Of a DNA stretch of 64,000 bases, positions 1 through 8,341 are shown piece by piece. Each line of letters starts with the position of its first letter. The first letter of the stretch is position 1. The notes beneath the pieces are model-generated. The model saw only the letters and a program-made list of their open reading frames with translations, ran no database searches and was not told where the DNA came from. Both the position numbers and the translations under genes were made by a program. This DNA is from Bradyrhizobium septentrionale (GTDB lineage Bacteria > Pseudomonadota > Alphaproteobacteria > Rhizobiales > Xanthobacteraceae), in contig NZ_CP088285.1 in the NCBI RefSeq assembly GCF_011516645.4, positions 1,054,001 to 1,118,000 on the forward strand. The letters are read 5' to 3'.

Positions 1-1644
1 GAGTCCGCCGCCGCACTGCTCGTCGACGGCAGGCTCGTGGTGGCCGCCGAGGAGGAGCGGTTCAACCGCATCAAACACGCCAAGCCGGCCGAGTTCGACA
101 ACCCGCATCAGCTTCCCGAACGCGCGATCCGCTTTTGCCTGAACCATGCCGGGCTGACCGCGCGCGATATCGATCACGTCGCATACTCGTTCGATCCCAG
201 GCAGCGCCGCAAGCGATATCGCGCCGAGTGGTGGGATCCGCGGCTGGAGGAGACGTTTCGGCTCCGGCTCGGTCAGGTGCCCGGCGCCATCGACGACCTG
301 CTTGGACGTTCACTGCGGCAGCGGCTGCATTTCGTGCCTCACCATATGGCGCACGCGGCATCGGCATACTTCCCGTCGGGCTTCGATCACGCGGCGATCC
401 TCACCATCGATGGAATCGGCGAGACCGCGGCCACCTCGCTGGCGAAGGCCGCCGGCACCCGCATCCAGACCGTCGAGACATTCGAATATCCGCTTTCGAT
501 CGGTTTCCTGTGGGAGGTGTTCAGCGGCTATCTCGGCTTCTCGCATTACGACGCGTCGAAGGTCATGGGCCTCGCGGCTTACGGCGATCCCGAGGTTTTC
601 CGTCAGCAGTTCCAGTCGATCATGCGTGCCGATGAGGTGAACTATGGGGTGTCGCCGGAGTATCTCGGCAACAGCCCGGAGCGTCACGCCAGAATGGAAG
701 CCGTGTTCGGCCCGGGGCGCTACGAGGACGGCGAAATCCTGCCGCGGCATGCCGACATGGCGGCCGCGTTGCAGGCGGCGACGGATGCCGCGGTCGTCGC
801 GGCCGTCCGCCGCCTCAAGCGCAGGGTGCCATCGGACAATCTGTGTCTTGCCGGCGGCGTCGCGCTCAATTGCGTGACCAATGAACTGGTCAGGCGATCC
901 GGCGAATTCACCAACGTGTTCATCCCTTCCGCGCCGCATGACGCGGGCACGGCGATCGGCGCTGCCTTCGCCGTGCATTGCGCAAAAAACAAACGCTCCC
1001 CCGAGCGCGGCAACGACACGCCGTATCTCGGGCCCGCATTCAAGCGGCGCGAGATTCTGGCGGCGGTCAAGTCAGCCGGGCTCAAGGCACGGCGCAGCAC
1101 ATCGCCGGCGCGCGATGCCGCCGACATGATCGCCGGCGGCAAGATCGTCGCCTGGTTCCAGGGCCGGATGGAGTTCGGGCCGCGCGCGCTGGGCAATCGG
1201 TCCCTGCTCGCCGATCCACGGCGGCCGGACATGCGCGATATCCTCAATCAGAAGGTCAAGCACCGGGAAGATTTCCGCCCTTTTGCACCGAGCGTGCTGG
1301 CCGAACATGCCGAGGAATGGTTCGAGGTCGGCGCGCCGACGGCCAGTCACGCCTTCATGCTGTTTGCATGTCCCGTCAAGCCCGACCGGCGCGATCTCAT
1401 CCCGGCAGTCCTGCACCGCGACGGCAGCGCCCGGGTCCAGATCGTCAGCCGCAGATCAAATCCGCGCTTTCACCAGCTGATCTCCTGCTTCTTTGCCAGG
1501 ACCGGCGTGCCCCTCGTCGTCAACACGTCGTTCAATGACAGCGAGCCGATCGTCTGCGCTCCCACCGACGCCATCGTCACGTTCCGCAAGTCCGGTATCG
1601 ATGCGCTGTTCATGGACGATGTGGTGCTGACGGCAAAGGCGTGA
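1..1644 (+). CDS. Carbamoyltransferase, NodU/CmcH family, 5' end outside the window
   Basis: The reading frame is open from base 1, so the true start lies to the left; about 547 residues are visible. The frame opens with ESAAALLVDG, matching the conserved N-terminal HDSAA region of O-carbamoyltransferases. The N-terminal Kae1-like half carries HHMAHAASAYF and an LTIDGIGE motif. The C-terminal half carries GRMEFGPRALGNRS and DFRPFAPSVL, typical of the carbamoyltransferase C-terminal domain. Such enzymes transfer a carbamoyl group from carbamoyl phosphate, through a carbamoyl-adenylate, to a hydroxyl of a sugar, Nod factor or secondary metabolite. Nothing nearby suggests nodulation genes, so the substrate is unknown. 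It converges on htpX with about 70 bp between the two stops. Confidence 0.9.
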   Translation, partial: ESAAALLVDGRLVVAAEEERFNRIKHAKPAEFDNPHQLPERAIRFCLNHAGLTARDIDHVAYSFDPRQRRKRYRAEWWDPRLEETFRLRLGQVPGAIDDLLGRSLRQRLHFVPHHMAHAASAYFPSGFDHAAILTIDGIGETAATSLAKAAGTRIQTVETFEYPLSIGFLWEVFSGYLGFSHYDASKVMGLAAYGDPEVFRQQFQSIMRADEVNYGVSPEYLGNSPERHARMEAVFGPGRYEDGEILPRHADMAAALQAATDAAVVAAVRRLKRRVPSDNLCLAGGVALNCVTNELVRRSGEFTNVFIPSAPHDAGTAIGAAFAVHCAKNKRSPERGNDTPYLGPAFKRREILAAVKSAGLKARRSTSPARDAADMIAGGKIVAWFQGRMEFGPRALGNRSLLADPRRPDMRDILNQKVKHREDFRPFAPSVLAEHAEEWFEVGAPTASHAFMLFACPVKPDRRDLIPAVLHRDGSARVQIVSRRSNPRFHQLISCFFARTGVPLVVNTSFNDSEPIVCAPTDAIVTFRKSGIDALFMDDVVLTAKA

Positions 1645-1664
1645 CGCCGCCTGCCATCGTCAGC

Positions 1665-1724
1665 CCAGAATCTTCAGCCCCGAATCTTCAACCCCAGAAC
1701 CTTCAGCGCCAAGATCTTCAGCCC
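1665..1724. repeat. Imperfect tandem repeat, four 14-16 bp units
   Basis: Four units resembling CCAGAATCTTCAGCC lie head to tail between the carbamoyltransferase stop and the htpX stop. On the minus strand each unit begins with TGA or TTGA, and the last unit contains the htpX stop codon (1718-1720). A wider version is possible on the left, where CAGCC also occurs. The function is unknown; replication slippage is the likely origin. Confidence 0.7.
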
Positions 1725-2650
1725 CACGGGCCGCGCTGGCCCTGCGATCCGCCCCACGGGCTGCGCGGCGGATGGCTTGCGCCGGTGGAAAGCGGCGCGG
1801 TCTGGGTGCCGAGCTCGGCGGCGAGCTGCTGCAGCGCCGCGATACGGTTCGCGGTCGAGGGGTGGGTAGCGAACAGATTGTCGACGCCGTGGCCCGACAG
1901 CGGATTGATGATGAACATATGCGCGGTGGCCGGATTGCGCTCGGCCTCTACGTTCGGCATCTGATGCGCGGCGTTCTCGATCTTCGCAAGCGCGGACGCC
2001 AGCCACATCGGCTGCCCGACGATGCGCGCGCCATAATTGTCGGCGGCATATTCGCGGGTGCGGCTGATCGCCATCTGCACCAGCGCAGCGCCGAGCGGCG
2101 CCAGGATCATCATCGCGATCGAGCCGATGATGCCGGGGCTGTTGTTGTTGCGGTTGCCGCCGAAGAACATGCCGAACTGCGCCAGCATCGAGATCGCACC
2201 GGCGATCGTCGCCGTGATCGTCATGGTCAGCGTGTCGTGATGCTTGATATGCGCAAGCTCGTGCGCGATCACGCCGGCGAGCTCCTCGCGGCTGAGCTGC
2301 TGCATCAAGCCGGTGGTGACCGCGACCGCCGCGTTCTCCGGATTGCGGCCGGTCGCGAACGCATTGGGCTGCGCTTCGTCCATCAAGAACACGCGCGGCA
2401 TCGGAAGAGCGGCGCGCTGCGCGAGCTCGGCGACGAGGTCATAGAGTTCGGGTGCCGAGTGCTGGTCGACCTGATGGGCGCCGTACATCGACAGCACCAT
2501 GCGATCGGAGTTCCAGTAGGTGAACAGGTTTGTCGCAGCCGCGACGATCAGCGCAATCACGGCGCCGGTGGTGCCGCCGATCAGATAGCCGACGCCCATG
2601 AACAGGGCGGTGAGGCCGGCAAGCAGGAGCGCGGTGCGGAAATAGTTCAT
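1718..2650 (-). CDS. htpX: Zinc metalloprotease HtpX (M48B)
   Basis: This membrane-bound zinc protease takes part in quality control of misfolded inner-membrane proteins. The protein is 310 residues. Two hydrophobic segments lie in the first 50 residues, followed by the M48 catalytic motif HELAHIKHH, with further hydrophobic segments after it. The length fits bacterial HtpX. The start at 2650 is chosen because GAGGGAA sits about seven bases upstream; an in-frame ATG 12 codons earlier lacks this. The C-terminus is a Pro/Gly/Ser-rich tail (PPRSPWGG then GPWG), commonly variable in this family. The stop lies inside a small tandem repeat. Confidence 0.95.
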   Translation of the reverse strand: MNYFRTALLLAGLTALFMGVGYLIGGTTGAVIALIVAAATNLFTYWNSDRMVLSMYGAHQVDQHSAPELYDLVAELAQRAALPMPRVFLMDEAQPNAFATGRNPENAAVAVTTGLMQQLSREELAGVIAHELAHIKHHDTLTMTITATIAGAISMLAQFGMFFGGNRNNNSPGIIGSIAMMILAPLGAALVQMAISRTREYAADNYGARIVGQPMWLASALAKIENAAHQMPNVEAERNPATAHMFIINPLSGHGVDNLFATHPSTANRIAALQQLAAELGTQTAPLSTGASHPPRSPWGGSQGQRGPWG

Positions 2651-2789
2651 CGTTGTTCCCTCACGGCGAGCGGAATGCTGCCACAACTGACCCGGCTGAG
2701 GTAGGGATTTTGCTGAGCGCGCCGCAAGGGGAACCAGTGCGTCGCAGCGACGCGGCGGGGATTAACGATCGGTCACCTGCGGCAGATTG

Positions 2790-2889
2790 TAGCCCGCATG
2801 AGCGAAGCGACATGCGGGACCACCGCCCCGGATATCGCGGAGCCTGTCATCGGGTGCGCGTTCGCGCGACCCGTTGGCTCATCCGGGCA
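2790..2889. repeat. Intergenic palindromic repeat, AGCCCGCATGAGCG type
   Basis: The sequence runs from AGCCCGCATGAGCGAAGCG through an internal hairpin (GGGTGCGCGTTCGCGCGACCC) to GGCTCATCCGGG. The outer parts resemble the GTAGCCCGGATGAGCGAAG repeats common in Bradyrhizobium genomes. A shorter relative lies at 32373-32413. It occupies the gap between htpX and the kinase remnant. Confidence 0.6.
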
Positions 2890-2915
2890 ACGGGACCTTG
2901 CCTGCTGACGAGTGC

Positions 2916-3559
2916 CTACCCCACCGGCTCCTGCCGCGCGAGCTGCCGCTCGCCCTCCCGCAGCGCCACCTGCAGCATGCGGGCGAGCTGGGCCCGGCTG
3001 TAGGGCTTGCCGAGGAACAGGATGCCCTGCTCGAGCTTGCCGTCCTGGTCGATGGCATTCTCGGTGTAGCCCGACGTGAACAGCACGCGCAGGCCGGGCC
3101 GCCGCTTCTGCGCCTCGGTGGCGAGCTCGCGCCCGTTCATCGCGCCGGGCATGATGACGTCGGTGAACAGCAAATCGATCGGCGCGCTGCTGTCGAGCAC
3201 GGCGAGCGCTTCAGAGCCATTGTTGGCCGACAGCGTCGTGTAGCCGAGGCTCTCGATCTGGGTCAGCACATAGGAGCGCACCAGTCTGTCGTCCTCGACG
3301 ACGAGCACGATTTCCTGCGCGCCGCGGACATCCGGCTGCCGCCGCTCGGGCAGGCGGCGAACGGCCAGGCCATCCAGCCGAACTGAAAATCGCGCCGCTT
3401 GGAGACCAGGATCGCCAGCGCGAACGGGATCGAGAAATACGAAGCGGCAATCAGTACGTCGGAAATCACGTGGAGCCAGATCAGCTCCGGCTCCCACAGC
3501 AGGCAGATGCCGTGCGGCGAAAACGTCGACGAATCCAAAGACGCTCGAGAAAACTCCAC
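2916..3559 (-). pseudogene. Remnant of a hybrid sensor histidine kinase (sensor start plus receiver, middle lost)
   Basis: Two frames encode the two ends of one known architecture. From a GTG at 3559, one frame reads SPHGICLLWEPELIWLHVIS then SYFSIPFALAI and KRRDFQFGWM. This is the conserved start of the membrane sensor region of hybrid kinases with an ethylene-receptor-like N-terminus. After about residue 50 the homology stops near 3365-3385. A different frame continues as a receiver domain (IVLVVEDDRLVRS, acceptor Asp in FTDVIMPG, Lys in LGKPYS) ending at 2916. The PAS, HisKA and HATPase parts are missing and the halves are out of frame. The receiver frame has only a distant in-frame start at 3497. 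It may still make a lone receiver, but a decayed deletion product is more likely. Confidence 0.75.
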
Positions 3560-3742
3560 ATGGGTCCCTCCGGGCGTGATCGATCCGCCGACACCCCCTG
3601 CCCGCGAATCACCGGCCGATCTTAGCGGCGGCTATTCACACTGCCGAAGGCCAATTGGTCTAACGGCGGCACCCCCGTTGTTGCCCGGTGTCGCCCTGGT
3701 GTATGCAGGGCGGGCCCTATCCCGATCCAGCCGGTGACATCG

Positions 3743-5086
3743 ATGCCAGCATCTTCCCCCCGCGCCCCGATCATGATCGCTGTAGCAGCGGCGGCGCTGG
3801 CGCTCTCGACGGCCGCCTCGGCGCAGCAGCCGCTGCCCAACCCCGCAAGCCCCGCCCCGGTCAGGCCGCGCCCGGCAGTTGCCGCCTCGCCGCGAGCTGC
3901 GTCCTGCCATGCCGGGCAGAGCTTCGATCGCTTCCTCGCTGAGCTGAAGCAGAAGGCGGTGGCCGCCGGCGTCTCGCAACGCACGATCGCGGAGACCGCG
4001 CCGTACCTGATCTACGACCAGGGCATCGTCAACCGCGACCGCGGCCAGCGCGTGTTCGGGCAGATATTCACCCAGTTCGCCGGCCGCATGGCCGCGAACT
4101 ACCGGATGCAACAGGGCCAGCAATACATCAAGACCTATGCGGCCGCGTTCGCGCGCGCCGAGAAGGAGTATGGCGTGCCGCCGTCGGTGATCGCCGCGTT
4201 CTGGGGACTGGAGAGCGACTTCGGCGTCCAGATGGGCAATCTGCCGACGCTGAAATCGCTGGTGTCGCTGGCCTATGATTGCCGCCGTTCGGAGATGTTC
4301 CAGGACGAGACCATCGCGGCGCTGAAGATCATCGAGCGCGGCGACCTGACGCCCGACGAGATGATCGGCTCGTGGGCCGGCGAGCTCGGCCAGACGCAAT
4401 TCCTGCCGACGCACTATTTCAACTACGCCGTCGACTATGATGGCGACGGCCATCGCAATCTGCTCGCCAGCGGCCCCGACGTGATCGGCTCGACCGCGAA
4501 CTACATCGCCAACGGATTGAAGTGGCGGCGCGGCGAGCCGTGGCTGCAGGAGGTGCGCGTGCCGCAGGCGACAAATTTCCCGTGGGACCAGGCCGACCTC
4601 ACCGTCAAGCTGCCGCGCTCGAAATGGGCTGCGCTCGGCGTCACCACCACCGACGGCAAGCCGCTCGCCAATGACGAGATGCCGGCCTCGCTGTTGCTGC
4701 CGATGGGCCGGATGGGCCCGGCATTCCTCGCCTACGCGAATTTCGCCGCCTACACCGAGTGGAACAACTCGTTGATCTATTCGACCACCGCCGGCTATCT
4801 CGCCGGCCGCATCGCGGGCGCGCCGCCGATGCAGCGCCCGCACGCGCCGGTCGCGCAGCTGCCGTTCAACGAGATCAAGGAGCTGCAGTCGCTCTTGGCA
4901 CGTGCCGGCTACGATGTCGGCAAGATCGACGGCGTGCTCGGACAGGCGAGCCGCAGCGCGGTCAAGGCGATGCAGATGAAGTACGGCCTGCCGGCGGATT
5001 CCTGGCCGACCGCGGAGCTGCTGGCGCGGATGCGCGGTGGCCGCACCCAGCCGGCCGCAGACGCCGCGGTGCCGGGGACGCGGTAG
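3743..5086 (+). CDS. Lytic murein transglycosylase, MltB/SltB family, with peptidoglycan-binding domain
   Basis: This periplasmic enzyme would cleave the MurNAc-GlcNAc bond of peptidoglycan non-hydrolytically, forming 1,6-anhydro ends. A signal peptide (IMIAVAAAALALSTAASA) is followed by a Pro/Ala-rich linker. The GH103-like catalytic domain spans roughly residues 60-350, with the catalytic Glu in FWGLESDFG and the family motif GELGQTQFLPT. A C-terminal peptidoglycan-binding domain begins at EIKELQSLLARAGYDVGKID. Starts at GTG 3734, ATG 3743 and ATG 3773 are all possible, as none has a clear ribosome-binding site; I use 3743. The protein is about 447 residues. It stands alone, followed by a palindromic repeat. 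Confidence 0.93.
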   Translation: MPASSPRAPIMIAVAAAALALSTAASAQQPLPNPASPAPVRPRPAVAASPRAASCHAGQSFDRFLAELKQKAVAAGVSQRTIAETAPYLIYDQGIVNRDRGQRVFGQIFTQFAGRMAANYRMQQGQQYIKTYAAAFARAEKEYGVPPSVIAAFWGLESDFGVQMGNLPTLKSLVSLAYDCRRSEMFQDETIAALKIIERGDLTPDEMIGSWAGELGQTQFLPTHYFNYAVDYDGDGHRNLLASGPDVIGSTANYIANGLKWRRGEPWLQEVRVPQATNFPWDQADLTVKLPRSKWAALGVTTTDGKPLANDEMPASLLLPMGRMGPAFLAYANFAAYTEWNNSLIYSTTAGYLAGRIAGAPPMQRPHAPVAQLPFNEIKELQSLLARAGYDVGKIDGVLGQASRSAVKAMQMKYGLPADSWPTAELLARMRGGRTQPAADAAVPGTR

Positions 5087-5128
5087 GGCGTCGTAGGACT
5101 GGCCCGAACAGTCTGCCGTGCTCTTGGA

Positions 5129-5258
5129 CCGTCATCCTGAGGTGCGAGCCTTGCGGCGCACTCGCGCCGCTGGGCGAGCCTCGAAGGATGAATCGGCCAC
5201 ACTGGGGCCGTGCATCCTTCGAGGCTCGCCGAAGAGGCTCGCACCTCAGGATGACGGG
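5129..5258. repeat. Long palindromic repeat, GTCATCCTGAGG family, copy 1
   Basis: An inverted repeat opens with CCGTCATCCTGAGGTGCGAG and closes with CTCGCACCTCAGGATGACGG, with inner arms around CTTCGAGG. Related copies lie at 16219-16349 and 56679-56822. It fills the 312-bp gap between the transglycosylase and the DUF1993 gene; I see nothing else in that gap apart from a ribosome-binding site near its end. It could act as a transcript end or stability element. Confidence 0.8.
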
Positions 5259-5398
5259 ACTAGGAGGGCGTCGCGTCGGCGGGAAATATTTGACCAAGTG
5301 TTACAGCCTTCCGCGGTTGTATTCTTCCCTTCGCGGCCCCATTTGCAGCATCGCCGTTCGGCAGATTTGGATTTCATCAGAACCAAGAAGAGCATCAC

Positions 5399-5902
5399 AT
5401 GTCCTTTTATGACGCCGTCGTCCCCGCCTATCTTCAGATCCTCAACAGCCTCACCGGCCTGCTCAGCAAGGCCGAGGCGCATTGCGATGCGAAGAAGATC
5501 GCGCCCGAGGTGCTGCTCGGATCGCGGCTCTATCCGGACATGCTGCCGCTGACCAAGCAGGTGCAGCTGGTCTGCGATCACGCCGCAAGGGGCTGCGCGC
5601 GGCTGACGCATAGCGAGGTGCCGTCGACGCCCGACACCGAGACCACCTTCGCCGAATTGAAGCAGCGGCTCGCCAACACGATCGACTATGTGAAGTCGTT
5701 CAAGCCGGAGCAGTTCGACGGCGGCGACGCCAAGGACGTCACCTTCCCGGTCGGCCCCGGCCGCACCATGACCCTGAAGGGCCAGCAATTCCTCAACGCG
5801 TTTTCGTTCCCGAACTTCTATTTCCACGCCGTCACCGCGCACGGCATCCTGCGCCACAACGGCGTCGAGATCGGCAAGCGCGATTTCCTCGGCGTGAGCT
5901 GA
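5399..5902 (+). CDS. DUF1993 domain-containing protein
   Basis: This 167-residue soluble protein fits the DUF1993 family from end to end. It starts with SFYDAVVPAYLQILNSL, has a LLGSRLYPDMLPL segment near residue 45, and ends with a helix carrying SFPNFYFHAVTAHGILRHNG. The family resembles DinB/YfiT-like four-helix bundles by fold. Its biochemical role is not established. No signal peptide is visible. The start at 5399 has AAGAAGAGC about seven bases upstream. It stands alone between two intergenic repeats. Confidence 0.9.
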   Translation: MSFYDAVVPAYLQILNSLTGLLSKAEAHCDAKKIAPEVLLGSRLYPDMLPLTKQVQLVCDHAARGCARLTHSEVPSTPDTETTFAELKQRLANTIDYVKSFKPEQFDGGDAKDVTFPVGPGRTMTLKGQQFLNAFSFPNFYFHAVTAHGILRHNGVEIGKRDFLGVS

Positions 5903-5913
5903 CGCGCTTCCTT

Positions 5914-6008
5914 CGTCATTCCGGGGCGATGCGCAGCATCGAACCCGGAATCTCGAGCCACATAACCTCTGGATTCCGGGTTCTCGCTTCGCGAGCCCCG
6001 GAATGACG
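5914..6008. repeat. Palindromic repeat, GTCATTCCGGGG family, copy 1
   Basis: The element opens with CGTCATTCCGGGGCGATGCG and closes with GAGCCCCGGAATGACG; the inner part carries two further inverted copies of GGAATC/GATTCC. Relatives are at 27191-27272 and 44141-44245. It separates the DUF1993 gene from the SDR gene. Confidence 0.8.
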
Positions 6009-6099
6009 AGCAAACATATTCCTCACCGCGGGATTTTCGCCTCGCACGGACGGTCGTGCTACTGCTCCCTGACAACAACAAGACGTCAGGGAGCACGCC

Positions 6100-6960
6100 A
6101 TGTCGACCACAACCCACGCACCGAAAGCCATCGATCCGTCCGCCTCGCTGCATGCGGAAGCGCTGGGACTGGCAAAGAACCACGGCCGCCTCAACGGCCG
6201 GCGCATCATCGTGGTCGGCGCGGGACAGCGCACAACCGTGGACGCTGAGCCGCCGATCGGCAACGGCCGCGCGATGAGCGTGCTGTTCGCGCGCGAGGGC
6301 GCTTCGGTCGCCTGCCTCGACGTCAACAAGGAAGGCGCCGACGACACTGTCGCGCAGATCAGCAAGGAAGGCGGCAAGGCCTTCACCGATGTGGTCGATG
6401 TATCAGACGTTGCGGCGATCGCGCCTTCGATCGAGCGCTGCGCGCAACGGCTCGGCGGGCTCGACGGGCTGGCGCTGAATGTCGGCATTTCCTCTGGCCT
6501 GTCGCTGCCCAAAATGACGGCAGAAGCCTGGGACCGCGACTATGCGGTCAATGTGCGCAGCCACATGCTGTTCGCACAGAAGGCGCTCGAGGTGATGGCG
6601 CCCGGTGGCGCGATCATCCTGATCTCCTCGATGGCAAGCCAGCGCGCCGGTGGCCGCAACCCGGCCTATGAATCCTCCAAGGCGGCGCAGATCGCACTGG
6701 GCCGGGCGATCGCGCGGGCCGGCGAGGACAAGGGCATTCGCTGCAATGTGATCGCGCCTGGCTTCATGGATACGCCGATGGGCCGCGACGCCAGCCGCAG
6801 GCGATCAGACCGCGCCGTGACAGTGCCTTTCGGCCGCCAGGGCACCGGCTGGGAGGTCGCCTATACTGCGCTGTTCCTGATTTCGAATGAATCCTCCTAT
6901 GTGAACGCGCACACCCTGTTCCTCGATGCCGGCCACATGGGCGGGATTGTGCGCAGCTAA
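6100..6960 (+). CDS. SDR family NAD(P)-dependent oxidoreductase with an extended cofactor loop
   Basis: This is a short-chain dehydrogenase of 286 residues. The Rossmann cofactor motif is split: VVGAGQ near residue 40 and GNGRAMSVLFA near residue 56, separated by about ten extra residues. The classical motif is a compact TGxxxGIG. The rest is canonical: NVG in LALNVGISSG, catalytic Ser in ILISSMASQ, and Tyr/Lys in YESSK. The C-terminus LDAGHMGG replaces the usual D-GG end. The N-terminus carries about 30 residues before the Rossmann fold. The start at 6100 has CAGGGAG upstream. The substrate is unknown. It lies 85 bp before an Old Yellow Enzyme gene on the same strand and may be co-transcribed with it. 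Confidence 0.88.
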   Translation: MSTTTHAPKAIDPSASLHAEALGLAKNHGRLNGRRIIVVGAGQRTTVDAEPPIGNGRAMSVLFAREGASVACLDVNKEGADDTVAQISKEGGKAFTDVVDVSDVAAIAPSIERCAQRLGGLDGLALNVGISSGLSLPKMTAEAWDRDYAVNVRSHMLFAQKALEVMAPGGAIILISSMASQRAGGRNPAYESSKAAQIALGRAIARAGEDKGIRCNVIAPGFMDTPMGRDASRRRSDRAVTVPFGRQGTGWEVAYTALFLISNESSYVNAHTLFLDAGHMGGIVRS

Positions 6961-7045
6961 CCTGCGGTGCGCGAATGCCTCGGCCATTGCGCTTGTCGTT
7001 GCAATGCACAAGTCTTCTCCATTCGTTACTCCCTGGGACATATCC

Positions 7046-8149
7046 ATGAGCCAACCGACCAAACTCCTTGAACCCTTCAAGCTCGGCGCGCTGACGCTGC
7101 CGAACCGCCTGGTGATGGCGCCGCTGACGCGCAACCGCGCGGTGCCGCCCGGCATGGTGCCGAGCCCGCTCGCGGTGGACTATTACGGCCAGCGCGCCTC
7201 CGCCGGCCTACTGATCACCGAGGCGAGCCAGGTCTCGCAGCAGGGCCAGGGCTATCAGGACACGCCCGGCATCTATTCGAAGGAGCAGGTCGAGGCCTGG
7301 CGCAAGGTGACCGACCGCGTGCATGAGCGCGGCGGCCGCATCTTCATCCAGATCTGGCATGTCGGCCGCATCTCGCATGTCACGTTGCAGCCGAACGGCG
7401 GTGCGCCGGTAGCGCCGAGCGCGATCCGCGCCAAGGGCAAGACATTCGTCAACGGCACTTTCGCCGACGTCTCCGAGCCGCGCGCGCTCGAGCTGTCGGA
7501 AATCCCCGGGATCATCGAGGACTTCAAGCGCGGCACCGCGAATGCACTGGCTGCCGGCTTCGACGGCGTCGAGATCCACGGCGCCAACGGCTATCTGCTC
7601 GACCAGTTCGCGAGGGACAGCACCAACAAGCGCACCGATGCCTACGGCGGCGGAATCGAGAACCGCGCAAAGCTGATGCTTGAGGTTTCGAAGGTGGTCG
7701 CCGCCGAGGCCGGCGCCGATCGCACCGGCATCCGCATCTCGCCGGTGACGCCGGCAAATGACGTCTCCGACTCCAATCCGCAGCCACTGTTCGACTACAT
7801 CGTCGATCAGCTCAACGCGCTGAAGCTGAGCTATATCCACGTCATCGAAGGCGCGACCGGCGGCCCGCGCGACATCGCGCCGTTCGACTACGCCTCGCTG
7901 CGCAAGCGCTTCAAGCAGGCTTACGTCGCCAACAACGGCTACGACTTCGCGCTGGCCGAGAAGGTGCTGGAAGCTGGCGCTGCCGACTTGATCGCGTTCG
8001 GCAAGCCGTTCATCTCCAACCCCGATCTGGTCGAGCGGCTCAAGGCCGGCGCCCCGCTCAACGAGTGGGACAAGGCGACCTTCTACGGTGGCGGCGCCAA
8101 GGGCTACACGGATTACCCGACGCTGAAGGCGACCGAGGCGGCGGAGTAG
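7046..8149 (+). CDS. Old Yellow Enzyme family alkene reductase (NemA-like)
   Basis: This FMN-dependent ene-reductase of 367 residues would reduce activated C=C bonds with NAD(P)H. N-terminal PNRLVMAPLTRNRA is the family FMN-binding start. IQIWHVGRISH and the HGANGYLLDQF motif (substrate-binding His/Asn and following barrel strand) are clear, as is the GRIS/YGG region of class I bacterial enzymes. The C-terminal FGKPFISNPDLVERL binds the FMN phosphate. The start at 7046 is chosen because the family homology begins directly after it and a GGGA lies upstream. The frame stays open 40 codons further left, into the preceding SDR gene. It converges on glpV across a terminator. Confidence 0.93.
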   Translation: MSQPTKLLEPFKLGALTLPNRLVMAPLTRNRAVPPGMVPSPLAVDYYGQRASAGLLITEASQVSQQGQGYQDTPGIYSKEQVEAWRKVTDRVHERGGRIFIQIWHVGRISHVTLQPNGGAPVAPSAIRAKGKTFVNGTFADVSEPRALELSEIPGIIEDFKRGTANALAAGFDGVEIHGANGYLLDQFARDSTNKRTDAYGGGIENRAKLMLEVSKVVAAEAGADRTGIRISPVTPANDVSDSNPQPLFDYIVDQLNALKLSYIHVIEGATGGPRDIAPFDYASLRKRFKQAYVANNGYDFALAEKVLEAGAADLIAFGKPFISNPDLVERLKAGAPLNEWDKATFYGGGAKGYTDYPTLKATEAAE

Positions 8150-8163
8150 AGTGGACCAAAGAC

Positions 8164-8267
8164 TGTCATGCCCCGCGAAGGCGGGGCATCCAGTATTCCA
8201 GAGACGCCAACGATTGATCGAAACGCCGCGGCGTACTGGATCGCCCGGTCAAGCCGGGCGATGACAG
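8164..8267. repeat. Palindromic repeat, TGTCATGCCCCG/CGGGCGATGACA family, copy 1
   Basis: The element opens with TGTCATGCCCCGCGAAGGCG and closes with GTCAAGCCGGGCGATGACA. Its inner arms are CAGTATTCCAGAGAC on the left and GCGGCGTACTGGATCGCCCG on the right. Relatives lie at 32433-32539 and 40196-40302. Confidence 0.8.
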
Positions 8268-8278
8268 CGGAGAAAAGA

Positions 8279-8306
8279 AAAAGGCCGGGATCGCTCCCGG
8301 CCTTTT
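8279..8306. terminator. Bidirectional intrinsic terminator between the OYE gene and glpV
   Basis: A perfect 12-bp stem (AAAAGGCCGGGA / TCCCGGCCTTTT) encloses the tetraloop TCGC. The A-run on one side and the T-run on the other make it usable in both directions. It lies between two convergent genes. Confidence 0.85.
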
Positions 8307-8341
8307 GTCGTCGTCGGATGGCGTGGGCTGGTACGCCTGCC

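Noticed and set aside
1..1644. NodU-type carbamoyltransferase as a sign of a symbiosis island
   Set aside because: No nod, nif or fix gene, insertion sequence or lower-G+C stretch accompanies it. Carbamoyltransferases of this family also modify sugars and secondary metabolites.
3211..3450. Other small frames over the kinase remnant as independent genes
   Set aside because: They are shadows. Only the sensor-like frame and the receiver frame show family similarity.
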